In this document: one piece after another, positions 53,496-61,866 of the stretch | Numbering within the stretch: position 1 is the first letter of the stretch | How the letters are laid out: each line of letters starts with the position of its first letter | NCBI GenBank assembly: GCA_024239075.1 | Contig: JANBVI010000011.1 | Coordinates: 1-64,000 of the forward strand | Reading direction: 5' to 3' | Length of the DNA stretch: 64,000 bases | From: Fischerella sp. CENA71 | GTDB lineage: Bacteria; Cyanobacteriota; Cyanobacteriia; Cyanobacteriales; Nostocaceae | Notes under the pieces: generated by a model | Told to the model about the DNA's origin: nothing | The model's database searches: none | What the model saw: only the letters and a program-made list of their open reading frames with translations | Translations under genes and position numbers: made by a program

Positions 53496-54128
53496 ATGAC
53501 CCAGCAACAACCGATCCGCATCTTGATTGTTGACGATCATCCTGTTGTTCGCCAGGGTTTAGCCGCAATGATTGATCGAGAGCCAGATATGGCAGTTGTG
53601 GAACAGGTTTCTAATGGAAATGAGGCAGTTGCAGCATTTCGTCAACATCAACCTGATGTCACACTCATGGATTTACGAATGCCAGAAATGGATGGTGTTG
53701 CAGCCATTACTGCCATCTGTAACGAATTTGAAAACTCTCGAATTATTGTGTTGACTACCTACGACGGAGATGAAGACATCTATCGCGGACTCAAAGCAGG
53801 GGCAAAGGGGTATTTATTAAAAGATGCTGAACCTGATGAATTGCTTGCAGCCATTCGCGTTGTTAACACTGGACAGAAGTATATTCCTCCTTCAGTAGGT
53901 GCTAAACTAGCAGAGCGCGTGGGTATATTGCAACTGAGCGGACGAGAACTAGAAGTAATCCGCCTCATGGCTACTGGCAAAACTAATCAGGAAATTGGTG
54001 CTGTTTTGCAGATATCAGAGGGTACTGTTAAATACCATGTGAATAATATTTTGAGCAAATTGGGAGTTAGCGATCGCATCCAAGCTGTAATTACAGCCCT
54101 CAAACGAGGAATTGTCAGTCTTGAATAA
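53496..54128 (+). CDS. NarL/LuxR-type response regulator
   Basis: 210 residues. Receiver domain with acidic pair D13-D14 in 'IVDDHP', phosphoacceptor D59 in 'LMDLRMP' and Lys near 109 in 'YLLKDAEP'. The C-terminal helix-turn-helix 'LSGRELEVIRLMATGKTNQE' and 'EGTVKYHVNNILSKLGVSDR' (about 146-198) is of the LuxR type. The start is three bases after the kinase stop, so the two form a single transcription unit and probably one two-component system. Target genes are not evident. Confidence 0.92.
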   Translation: MTQQQPIRILIVDDHPVVRQGLAAMIDREPDMAVVEQVSNGNEAVAAFRQHQPDVTLMDLRMPEMDGVAAITAICNEFENSRIIVLTTYDGDEDIYRGLKAGAKGYLLKDAEPDELLAAIRVVNTGQKYIPPSVGAKLAERVGILQLSGRELEVIRLMATGKTNQEIGAVLQISEGTVKYHVNNILSKLGVSDRIQAVITALKRGIVSLE

Positions 54129-54371
54129 AAATCCATACCTAACCAGAAGTTAGGGTAATTCCCTAATCTAAAAGTTAACTAGATGCTGACCTTTCTGTAT
54201 GTTCAAAACTTGAACTTTTGCATAGGGACAAAGTTTGGCTAATTTTATTACAGTAAACCCATCTGGCAAGTGCAAGCTCAAAGCTTTAGATCAAATACAT
54301 CCATAGGAGGATTTGTTGCAAGACTTTCAAAGCCTTTAGAGTGTTCTCATTTTCCTCCATAGAGGTTTTCC

Positions 54372-54932
54372 ATGAGTCAGACAAATGATAATAACAGATT
54401 GATCGCACCGATTTCACAACGCGATCATACTCAAGGAGCGATAAATGCACCTATAGTGCTGGTTGAATATGGCAATTATCAATGCCCTCATAGTGGTGAA
54501 GCCCATAGAATTATTCAACAAATTCAACAACAAATTGGCGATCAAATCTACTTTGCATTTCGCCATTTTCCCCAACCTCAAATCTATCCTCAATCTCAAA
54601 AAGCCGCTGAAGCTGCCGAAATAGCTGCTGCTCAGGGTAAGTTCTGGCAGATGCACGATACTCTATTCAATTGTCAAAAATTACTGAATAACGGTTATCT
54701 AGTAGAGTATGCCCATCAATTGGAACTCAATGTCCCCCAATTCCTGCGGGACATGACAAATCACATCTATGCAGATCGGGTTGCTGAAGATGTTCAGAGT
54801 GGTATGCATAGTGGTGTCAATAGTACACCTGCATTTTTCATCAACAGTTTCCGCTATGAGAATCAATGTGATGCTGAGAGCCTTTTAAAAGCACTTCTCA
54901 AAGCAGGCAACCTCTGCAAACATAAACTGTAA
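54372..54932 (+). CDS. DsbA-like thioredoxin-fold protein with CPHS site
   Basis: 186 residues. A DsbA-type fold: 'APIVLVEYGNYQCPHSGEAH' (about 25-44), 'QIYFAFRHFPQPQIYPQSQKAA', and 'GVNSTPAFFINSFRY' (about 153-167, the cis-Pro loop). In DsbA relatives the active site is CPxC; here it is C-P-H-S, so the second cysteine is lost. It may act as a thiol-binding or glutathionylation-like partner, not an oxidase. No signal peptide is seen. An AT-rich leader with TAGAGG precedes the ATG. Confidence 0.75.
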   Translation: MSQTNDNNRLIAPISQRDHTQGAINAPIVLVEYGNYQCPHSGEAHRIIQQIQQQIGDQIYFAFRHFPQPQIYPQSQKAAEAAEIAAAQGKFWQMHDTLFNCQKLLNNGYLVEYAHQLELNVPQFLRDMTNHIYADRVAEDVQSGMHSGVNSTPAFFINSFRYENQCDAESLLKALLKAGNLCKHKL

Positions 54933-54981
54933 TTCACTTTGAGCATTGGCAATCAGACCATGATTCAGAAGGAGAGAAGAC

Positions 54982-55821
54982 ATGACAGGCAAGACAAAAG
55001 TTTGGTTAATCACAGGCTGCTCAACTGGATTTGGCCGATCGCTTGCCAATGCAGTTCTTCAACATGGCGATCGCCTGATTGCCACTGCCCGCAAACCTGA
55101 ACAACTGCAAGACCTAGCTTCACAATATCCAGAAAATGTCAAGACTATACGCTTGGATGTTACTAATCTCAATGAAGTACAGGCAGCAGTAAATGCAGCC
55201 ATTGAGGCTTTTGAACGAGTTGATGTCCTCGTCAATAACGCTGGCTATGGTTTGATAGGGGCGCTGGAAGAATTTAGTGAAGCACAAATTCGTCGCAACT
55301 TTGAAACTAATTTTTTTGGGGCGATTAACACGATTCGTGCCATCTTACCAGTCATGCGTCAACAGCAATCAGGACATATTGTGAATATGTCTGCAATCGC
55401 TGGATTTTCTAACGAGTTAGGCTTTTCCATTTATGGTGGTGCAAAGTTTGCCTTAGAAGGTGTATCAGAAGCCTTGCGGGGTGAAGTTGCACCTTTGGGA
55501 ATTAAAGTCACCATTGTCGAACCAGGCCCGTTTCGGACTGATTTCATTGGGCGATCGCTGGAGCGGGTTGAGCAATCCATCGACGCTTATAATGCCACAG
55601 TGGGTCACTTCTTAGAATTTCTCAACAAAATTTCAGGTAGCCAACCCGGAGATCCAGATAAAGCTGCTAATGTGCTGATTCAGGTTGTGGAATCACCTAA
55701 TCCCCCATTGAGGTTAGTACTGGGTAAATATGCTTATAGCAAATTCCGCCAAAAAATTGAGTCACTGACAGCTGAATTAGATTCCTGGGAAGAAATTGCA
55801 GTGAATACAGATTTTGAGTAA
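54982..55821 (+). CDS. short-chain dehydrogenase/reductase
   Basis: 279 residues. 'WLITGCSTGFGRSLANAVLQ' (about 8-27) is the TGxxxGxG cofactor motif, 'VLVNNAGYGLIGALEEF' (about 83-99) is the NNAG motif, and 'GFSIYGGAKFALEGVSEALR' (about 148-167) gives the Y-x3-K active site. It follows an AGGAGAG motif and lies 50 bases after the DsbA-like gene. Classical SDR of the oxidoreductase type; the substrate is unknown. Similar enzymes act on carbonyl compounds. Confidence 0.88.
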   Translation: MTGKTKVWLITGCSTGFGRSLANAVLQHGDRLIATARKPEQLQDLASQYPENVKTIRLDVTNLNEVQAAVNAAIEAFERVDVLVNNAGYGLIGALEEFSEAQIRRNFETNFFGAINTIRAILPVMRQQQSGHIVNMSAIAGFSNELGFSIYGGAKFALEGVSEALRGEVAPLGIKVTIVEPGPFRTDFIGRSLERVEQSIDAYNATVGHFLEFLNKISGSQPGDPDKAANVLIQVVESPNPPLRLVLGKYAYSKFRQKIESLTAELDSWEEIAVNTDFE

Positions 55822-55836
55822 TTTCCGCGAGGTTTT

Positions 55837-56484
55837 ATGAAAATTGGCGTAGTTGGTTCAGGAAATATGGGTGGGGGCTTAGGTAAGATTTGGGCTAAAG
55901 CCGGACACCAAGTTATTTTCTCCTACTCCAGAGATGAGAAAAAGCTACGTCAACTAGCTGCATCGGTAGGTGACAACGCCAAAGCCGGAACACCTGAAGA
56001 AGCAGTGTACCAAAGCGATGTAGTGATGCTGGCTGTCTGGGTGCCTTCTTTAGAAGAAGTCATTCGGGCCACAGGTTCTCTTGATGGCAAGATTATTATT
56101 ACTTGCGTGAGCGGTTTGCAACCTGATTTCACTGGACAAAAAATTGGTATAGCAACCGACCTCAAAACCTCTGTCGCTGAAATCATTCAGCAGTTTGCAC
56201 CAAAGGCAAAAGTTGTTGAGGCATTTAACATTACCTTTGCAGAAGTGATTGGTTCCAACTCTCGACAGTTTGGTAGCGATCGCCCCAGTATTTTTTATTG
56301 TGGTGATGACGCAGAGGCAAAAAAGGTCGTTGCTGGGTTAATTGAGGAATGTGGGTATGAAGCCGTAGACGCTGGAGAATTAGTGGTAGCCCGTTCCTTG
56401 GAGACTTTAGCAACCGCTTGGGTGCAGTTTGCAGTGGCAAGTAAGTTATTTCCGAATCTGGGACTTAAGGCATTGCGGCGGTAA
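55837..56484 (+). CDS. NAD(P)-binding F420-reductase-like protein
   Basis: 215 residues. 'MKIGVVGSGNMGGGLGKIWA' is a Rossmann motif of the NADPH-dependent F420 reductase/NPD type, followed by 'SDVVMLAVWVPSLEEVI' and 'KVVEAFNITFAEVI' (about 128-141). The start is 15 bases after the SDR stop. Cyanobacteria use such proteins as NADPH-binding oxidoreductases; whether F420 is the acceptor cannot be told. The C-terminus ends in 'LKALRR'. Confidence 0.8.
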   Translation: MKIGVVGSGNMGGGLGKIWAKAGHQVIFSYSRDEKKLRQLAASVGDNAKAGTPEEAVYQSDVVMLAVWVPSLEEVIRATGSLDGKIIITCVSGLQPDFTGQKIGIATDLKTSVAEIIQQFAPKAKVVEAFNITFAEVIGSNSRQFGSDRPSIFYCGDDAEAKKVVAGLIEECGYEAVDAGELVVARSLETLATAWVQFAVASKLFPNLGLKALRR

Positions 56485-56524
56485 CAAGCATTTAACTTGA
56501 AATCAGAGGCTCAAGGTGAATACC

Positions 56525-56971
56525 ATGTCGAAAGAAAAACTCGGTCGGATTTTGCTCTCTGTAGTAATTATAAATACAGCGGTGGTTTCTGTGGCTGTTG
56601 ATTGGAACGCCAGCCATATCTTCAACCCAACTTGGGTACCTCATGCTCGGTTTCATGATGTGGTGATGTTGTGGCTACTCAGTAGTTTATCAGCGATCGC
56701 CCTCTGGTTGCTTTGGCGGCGATCGGCAGAACCACAAGTCAGCATTACTGTTGCAACTTTGGTTCCGATGCTTTTCTGGCTACCATTTTTCTTTACAACT
56801 TTATTAGTTCCTGGCACTAGTTTAAATGCATTACCCGATGAACCTCTACCCGTGATTGCTGGGATAACAATATATCCCAACGTTGTAATTGCTACTATCA
56901 ACGAAATTTTAGCGGGAATTGGTTATTGGCTCTACCACAGTCACAAACTGATCTCTACAAGAAATGTTTAG
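56525..56971 (+). CDS. small membrane protein, four hydrophobic segments
   Basis: 148 residues from the ATG at 56525 (AAGG upstream; a GTG at 56516 would add three). Hydrophobic segments near 8-24, 43-60, 74-95 and 112-130, with 'WRRSAEPQVS' between. No recognised family. It sits between the F420-reductase-like gene and a metal transporter, in the same orientation and closely spaced. Probably a four-helix inner-membrane protein. Confidence 0.65.
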   Translation: MSKEKLGRILLSVVIINTAVVSVAVDWNASHIFNPTWVPHARFHDVVMLWLLSSLSAIALWLLWRRSAEPQVSITVATLVPMLFWLPFFFTTLLVPGTSLNALPDEPLPVIAGITIYPNVVIATINEILAGIGYWLYHSHKLISTRNV

Positions 56972-56980
56972 CTGATTTAT

Positions 56981-57784
56981 ATGCTTCCATCCCATCGTCA
57001 ATGGATGTCTTACCTTTGGGCAATACTATCAGGAATGTTTGTTTTATTGACAGCAAAACCTGCACTTGCTCATATTGGACATGGTGAATTTTTAACCAAA
57101 ACGCTAATTCATCAACAGCTAACTCCAACTTTGGTAATTACCGGATTTGGCATTGCCTTTCTCTTCGGAGCTGGACACGCCCTCTCACCTGGACATGGTA
57201 AAACAATGGTAGCTGCTTATCTTGTGGGATCACAGGGAACGCCACAACAGGCAGTATTATTGGGACTAGTTACAACTGTTACCCATACGCTGGGAGTTTT
57301 TATTCTGGGACTTGTAGTATTAGTTACCTCACAATACATTCTCCCAGAAACTCTTTATCCGATTCTCAGTTTACTTAGTGGTCTAACTGTATGTGGAGTA
57401 GGCTTTTGGTTGCTCGAACAACGTCTTTATGCTCATGAACACCATCACAGCCATCATCACCATCATGCACCAACCAAATCCGTCACAGTTCGATCGCTAA
57501 TTACATTGGGTATTGCGGGGGGTATTGTACCTTGTCCATCGGCCCTGGTTTTATTATTGAGTGCGATCGCCTTGCATCAAGCTGCTTATGGTGTGGCGTT
57601 GATTAGTGCATTTAGCTTGGGATTAGCATCGGTGCTGGTTGCGATCGGGTTAGTTGTTGTGTATGCCCATCAATGGATAGATCGCTTGCCTAATACCACC
57701 CGATTTCTGCAAAAGTTATCAATCCTCGCTGCGGTTGCTGTGATTGTAACAGGCACAGCATTGACAGCGATCGCTGTGATTTAG
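56981..57784 (+). CDS. NicO-type nickel/cobalt transporter
   Basis: 267 residues. The motif 'GAGHALSPGHGKTMVAAYLV' (about 62-81) with the invariant His and Asp/Ser-Pro-Gly-His, together with 'GIAGGIVPCPSALVLLLSAI' (about 177-196), identifies the NicO/RcnA branch. A histidine-rich loop 'HEHHHSHHHHH' (about 151-163) would bind metal ions between transmembrane segments. The protein has about six to seven membrane segments and probably moves Ni(II) or Co(II) across the inner membrane. It starts 9 bases after its neighbour, so they are probably co-transcribed. Confidence 0.8.
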   Translation: MLPSHRQWMSYLWAILSGMFVLLTAKPALAHIGHGEFLTKTLIHQQLTPTLVITGFGIAFLFGAGHALSPGHGKTMVAAYLVGSQGTPQQAVLLGLVTTVTHTLGVFILGLVVLVTSQYILPETLYPILSLLSGLTVCGVGFWLLEQRLYAHEHHHSHHHHHAPTKSVTVRSLITLGIAGGIVPCPSALVLLLSAIALHQAAYGVALISAFSLGLASVLVAIGLVVVYAHQWIDRLPNTTRFLQKLSILAAVAVIVTGTALTAIAVI

Positions 57785-57802
57785 AGCGATTAATTCACAG
57801 AA

Positions 57803-57961
57803 TATCAAGGTAATCCAAACTTAGTTTCTTTTGGCACACTGTTCCTTGCCAATCCTGATTTACCAGAACGCGTGCTGTTAAATCCGCCACTTAATCAAGC
57901 TGATCGCACTACCTTAGTTCGACTGCGAACGAAGCATTTTTTGAAAGTGAATCGCTATTAA
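57803..57961 (+). pseudogene. old yellow enzyme C-terminal remnant
   Basis: The plus-strand frame '[20 protein letters not shown]' and '[13 protein letters not shown]' is the C-terminal signature of old yellow enzyme-type alkene reductases, where [19 protein letters not shown] is usual. It ends at a stop at 57961; the N-terminal 300 residues are missing. This fragment between the transporters shows that a reductase gene was lost here. Confidence 0.75.
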
Positions 57962-57981
57962 CCTGACTTGGATATCTCAGA

Positions 57982-58437
57982 ATGAACGGACGGACGATCT
58001 ATCTTTTAGCAGCATTGGCAGGCGGAGCGGTTCTCCCGATTCAAGTAGCTTTAAACACCCTGTTGCGCCGCTATGTGGGTGAACCCATGCAGGTTACATT
58101 TATTTCGTATCTTGCAGGGACTTTGGCATCGCTTGTGATTTGCATCTTTGCCCAATATCAACTTCCTGCTACGACTACTCTTACCCAAACCTCTTGGTGG
58201 ATGTGGATTGGCGGATGTTTGGGAACGTTGTATGTCTGGTCAACGATTTTCGCAACGCCTAAGATTGGAGCCGCTCTTGCTCTTTCACTCACGATTGCAG
58301 GTCAAATGATCGCAGCCCTTTTTCTAGATCATTATGGAGCGTTGGGACTAACTAAATATACCGCAAGCCCAACCCGAATCGCAGGCGTTGTACTAGTAGT
58401 TCTGGGTGTTTCTTTAGTTGCCTATGTCAAACGCTAA
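57982..58437 (+). CDS. DMT-type (YdcZ/DUF606) transporter
   Basis: 151 residues, half the size of an EamA transporter, with five hydrophobic segments. 'AALAGGAVLPIQVALNTLLR' and 'GEPMQVTFISYLAGTLASLV' match the half-size DUF606/YdcZ family, which works as a dimer. It stops just before the MFS transporter gene. Substrate unknown. Confidence 0.75.
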   Translation: MNGRTIYLLAALAGGAVLPIQVALNTLLRRYVGEPMQVTFISYLAGTLASLVICIFAQYQLPATTTLTQTSWWMWIGGCLGTLYVWSTIFATPKIGAALALSLTIAGQMIAALFLDHYGALGLTKYTASPTRIAGVVLVVLGVSLVAYVKR

Positions 58438-58450
58438 TTGCCCAATTGAT

Positions 58451-59632
58451 ATGAAACAACAAGATCCAAACTCCTTACTAGTTAAAGCTACATTGCTCCT
58501 TGCCAGTACCCTGACTATTATGGCAGGTGCAACGATCGCCCCATCACTTCCTGCCATCCGAGATTACTTTAAAGATGTCAGCAATGTAGATTACTGGACT
58601 AGGCTGATTTTGACGGTTCCTGCTCTGTTTATCGCCATCGGTGCGCCATTTGTCGGAACTTTTATTGACCGTTTTGGGCGGAAATTCCTACTGGCTTTTG
58701 CTGTGCTACTTTATGGTCTAGCAGGAAGTTCTGGGTTTATTCTCAACTCAATTGGTTTAATTTTATTTGGGCGAGTGCTGCTAGGTTTAAGCGTCGCTGG
58801 GATTATGACAACTGCCACAACGCTAATTGCCGACTACTACACTGGAGCAGCCCGCGCCCAATTTTTAGGGTTGCAAGCAGCTTTCATGGGGTTGGGTGGT
58901 GTTCTGTTTCTCTCCTTTGGTGGTGTGTTGGCAGACCTTAACTGGCGACTACCATTTTTGATTTATCTAGTAGCTTGGCTGATTTTACCGTTAGTTGTTT
59001 TCGTTTTACCAGAACCACAGCGTGATTATAATGCTGCTGCATCAACCCAAAGTACGATGCCATCCAATTCAGAACAGTTGCCTTGGGCATTATTGCTCAC
59101 CATTTATGCGATCGCCCTCATTACTCAGATTGTCTTCTATTTGATTCCTACACAGTTGCCCTTTTATCTGCAACAACTCATCAACGCCAAGGCGGCTCAA
59201 AGTGGTTTAGCAATTGCCCTCACGACACTCGCCACCTCTATTAGCGCCCTTGGCTATCCTCATCTCAAGAAGAAGTTTTCGTTTAATGCCATTTATGCGA
59301 TCGCCTTTGGTTTGATGGGAATTGGCTACAGCATCATCAGCTTAGTCGGGAGCTATGAACTAATTCTCATAGGATTGGCAATTGGTGGGCTGGGTATCGG
59401 ATTACTGATGCCAAATATGAATGTCTGTTTGACTACGATTGTACCTGCAACTGCACGCGGTCGGGTGTTAGGTGGCTTAACAACTTCATTGTTTCTCGGA
59501 CAGTTTATCTCGCCTGTTCTCAGTCAGCCTTTAAGTCAACAAGTAGGCATAGGGACAACCTATGGTTGGGCAGCTGGATTAATGCTGATCATGAGTGCGA
59601 TCGCGGTCATTGTGGTGTGGCGCGGGGACTGA
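58451..59632 (+). CDS. MFS transporter
   Basis: 393 residues from the ATG at 58451; ATG at 58424 would add nine but overlaps the preceding gene. The MFS motif 'GTFIDRFGRKFLLAF' (about 69-83) follows the second segment, and the protein has 12 hydrophobic segments, with 'GRVLLGLSVAGIMTTATTLI' near 103. Most like drug or sugar exporters of the DHA1 type, with the substrate unknown. It is part of a set of transporters with the DMT gene immediately upstream. Confidence 0.82.
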   Translation: MKQQDPNSLLVKATLLLASTLTIMAGATIAPSLPAIRDYFKDVSNVDYWTRLILTVPALFIAIGAPFVGTFIDRFGRKFLLAFAVLLYGLAGSSGFILNSIGLILFGRVLLGLSVAGIMTTATTLIADYYTGAARAQFLGLQAAFMGLGGVLFLSFGGVLADLNWRLPFLIYLVAWLILPLVVFVLPEPQRDYNAAASTQSTMPSNSEQLPWALLLTIYAIALITQIVFYLIPTQLPFYLQQLINAKAAQSGLAIALTTLATSISALGYPHLKKKFSFNAIYAIAFGLMGIGYSIISLVGSYELILIGLAIGGLGIGLLMPNMNVCLTTIVPATARGRVLGGLTTSLFLGQFISPVLSQPLSQQVGIGTTYGWAAGLMLIMSAIAVIVVWRGD

Positions 59633-59636
59633 GAGT

Positions 59637-59880
59637 TTTAGATTTTAGATTTTGGATTTTGGATTCAAACCAAAACCAAAATTCAAAATTTAATTGCCTA
59701 ATCCTGTTTACCGAATACATAATCCCAATTTGAAAAATCATTGCAACAGATGTATCGATACAACCTAGATTTAGAAAGCGGTTCCCAATCCAAAATCTAA
59801 AATCGTTCGACTGAGCGTCTCCGCACTGAGCTTGTCGAAGTGTCACGACGAAGTCCAAAATCCAAAATTGTATAAGGAGT
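59637..59880. repeat. low-complexity and interspersed repeats
   Basis: TTTTAGATTTTAGATTTTGGATTTTGG-type direct repeats (59637-59666) and their complement AATCCAAAATCTAAAATC (about 59786-59805) form a long inverted structure. The stretch with TGAGCGTCTCCGCACTGAGC and CTTGTCGAAGTG (59815-59841) is another common interspersed word. There is no gene. The SDR ribosome-binding site AAGGAG ends the region. Confidence 0.65.
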
Positions 59881-59885
59881 AAGAA

Positions 59886-60623
59886 ATGCAGATAGAAAAC
59901 GCAGTCGCATTGGTTACAGGAGCAAATGGCGGTATTGGTAAACATTACGTAGAGGCACTACGAGCAGCTGGGGCATCTCGAATCTATGCAGGAGCCAGAA
60001 ACCCAAATTCTCTGTCGGAGATAGTAGCGGTTGACCCACGACGCATCATTCCGATTTCACTGGATATTACTGATGAGGAATCAGTAAGTACTGCGGCTAC
60101 TGAGTACCAAGATGTGAATCTGCTGATTAATAATGCCGGAATTGGTCTGCTCAAAGGATTTATCTCTACCCCTGACCTTGTAGCTGCTAAAGCAGAAATA
60201 GAAGTGAATTATTTTGGCACTTTGAGGATGTGTCGCGCTTTTGCTCCGGTCTTAAAAGCCAATGGTGGGGGTGCGATTGTCAATATGCTCACTATTCTGG
60301 CAAAAGTTAATTTACCGCTCAATGCCTCTTACTGCGCTTCCAAAGCTGCGGCTTTGTTGATGACCCAAGGAATTCGGGCTGAGTTGGCAGCACAGGGTAC
60401 ATTAGTGGTTGGTGTCATGCCTGGAACAGTAGACACAGGCATGAGCCAAAATTTTCCTCCTCCGAAAGTGGCTCCAGAAGTTGTTGCTCAAGAAGCCTTG
60501 CAGGCTGTCATTGATGAGGTTGAAGATGTTTATCCGGGTGAGCAAGCTAAAGAAATGGCAGCACAGCTACTTAAAGATCCTAAAGCCGTTGAAAAGGCTT
60601 TGGCAGTGATGTTGCCGAATTAA
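59886..60623 (+). CDS. short-chain dehydrogenase/reductase
   Basis: 245 residues, preceded by AAGGAGTAAGA. 'ALVTGANGGIGKHYVEALRA' (about 8-27) is the cofactor motif and 'LLINNAGIGLLKGFISTP' (about 79-96) is the NNAG motif; the active-site Tyr and Lys are in 'NASYCASKAAALLM' (about 142-155). A classical SDR. No partner on the same transcript except possibly the SDR at 60799. Confidence 0.88.
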   Translation: MQIENAVALVTGANGGIGKHYVEALRAAGASRIYAGARNPNSLSEIVAVDPRRIIPISLDITDEESVSTAATEYQDVNLLINNAGIGLLKGFISTPDLVAAKAEIEVNYFGTLRMCRAFAPVLKANGGGAIVNMLTILAKVNLPLNASYCASKAAALLMTQGIRAELAAQGTLVVGVMPGTVDTGMSQNFPPPKVAPEVVAQEALQAVIDEVEDVYPGEQAKEMAAQLLKDPKAVEKALAVMLPN

Positions 60624-60798
60624 ACTTAACAGTTTTACTTAGTACAGCTTTGCATTAATTTGTAGCGATCTTAAACGCAGAGGGACGCAAAGTCAGCGCG
60701 GAGTAACGCGGAGTTTTTCTGAAGTTAATTCGTTACGAACTTGTGAAATTCTGTACTTAGTTCTAATCGGGTTCGAGTCAACGTTAACGTAGAGAAGT
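60624..60798. repeat. intergenic repeat region
   Basis: AACGCAGAGGGACGCAAAG and AGTCAGCGCGGAGTAACGCG (60673-60712) are words of the AACGCAGAGG class seen repeatedly in Nostoc-type spacers. No gene is seen. A ribosome-binding site for the next SDR is not strong. Confidence 0.5.
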
Positions 60799-61581
60799 AT
60801 GAAATTAGAAGGAAAGGTGGCGCTGGTTACGGGTAGTAGCCAAGGGATAGGACAGGCGATCGCAATTCGTCTAGCACAGGAAGGAGCAAGTATTGTCATT
60901 AACTACCGCTCTCATCCTGAAGGTGCGGAAGAAACTTTGTCGAAAGTAAAAGCGGCTGGTGGACAGTGCCATATAGTAGAAGGGTTCACAATTCAGGCAG
61001 ATACAGGCACTGTTGCTGATGTGCAGCGCATGGTTGCAGATAGTATTTCCCACTTTGGCAAGCTGGATATTTTAGTTAATAATGCAGGTATTGAAAAAAA
61101 TGCCAACTTTTGGGATGTGACTGAAGCAGATTACGATGCTGTGATGAATATAAACCTCAAAGGAATATTCTTTGCTACACAGGCATTTGTGCAACACCGA
61201 CTGGAAATAAAGCAACCTGGCAAGATTATTAATATTAGTTCTGTACACGAAGAATTACCCTTTCCGCATTTTGCTGCCTACTGTGCGAGTAAAGGTGGCT
61301 TGAAAATGCTCACCCGTAATTTAGCTGTGGAACTGGCTCCTTATGGCATCACTATTAATAATGTTGCACCGGGGGCAATTGAAACTCCAATCAATACTAA
61401 ACTCTTAAACGATCCAGAGAAATTAGGGGCGCTCCTGAAAAACATTCCCTTAGGACGATTGGGACAACCAGGAGATGTTGCGTCTATAGTGGCATTTCTC
61501 GCATCTTCTGAGTCAGATTATGTAACAGGTACGACATTTTTTGTTGATGGTGGATTGCTCTGGAATTATCAGGAGCAATAA
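60799..61581 (+). CDS. SDR, glucose 1-dehydrogenase-like
   Basis: 260 residues. 'VALVTGSSQGIGQAIAIRLA' (about 7-26), 'DILVNNAGIEKNANFWDVTE' (about 91-110) and 'FAAYCASKGGLKMLTRNLAV' (about 155-174, Y-x3-K) are all intact, and 'VTGTTFFVDGG' close to the C-terminus is of the type seen in glucose 1-dehydrogenase-like SDRs. The following glucosidase gene suggests a link to free glucose, but this is only neighbourhood. NAD(P)-dependent, soluble. Confidence 0.85.
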   Translation: MKLEGKVALVTGSSQGIGQAIAIRLAQEGASIVINYRSHPEGAEETLSKVKAAGGQCHIVEGFTIQADTGTVADVQRMVADSISHFGKLDILVNNAGIEKNANFWDVTEADYDAVMNINLKGIFFATQAFVQHRLEIKQPGKIINISSVHEELPFPHFAAYCASKGGLKMLTRNLAVELAPYGITINNVAPGAIETPINTKLLNDPEKLGALLKNIPLGRLGQPGDVASIVAFLASSESDYVTGTTFFVDGGLLWNYQEQ

Positions 61582-61654
61582 TAAAAATAGGGAATAGGGA
61601 ATAGGGAACAGGGAACAGGGGGACAGGAAAATGGAGTTAAAAGGCTCATAAAGG

Positions 61655-61822
61655 GAGTTCCGAAACTTGTCAGCGAGTATTAATCACTCATTAATGGAGT
61701 TCTAAGACTCATCAGCGAATATCAAAGACTGATGAACCAAGTTTCGAGACTCGTCGGCGAGTATTAATCACTCATTAACCGAGTTCTAAGACTCGTCAGC
61801 CGAGTTCCGATACTTGCTCCCC
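61655..61822. repeat. 21-base tandem repeat, about eight units
   Basis: GAGTTCCGAAACTTGTCAGC and GAGTATTAATCACTCATTAAT alternate, with starts at 61655, 61697, 61739, 61781 and 61802, i.e. steps of 42 or 21 bases. Each 42-base unit is thus two related 21-base halves (GAGT...ACT...). The units contain small inverted GAGT/ACTC motifs. It lies in the spacer before the glucosidase gene and is preceded by GGGAATAGGGAATAGGGAAC repeats at 61592-61620. Confidence 0.75.
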
Positions 61823-61866
61823 ATTCTCCGTTCTCCATTTTTAAGTTTTATAAACCCAAAATTGCT

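Noticed and set aside
54138-54154. Hairpin CCTAAC/GTTAGG after the response regulator
   Set aside because: Only six base pairs and no T-run; too weak to call a terminator.
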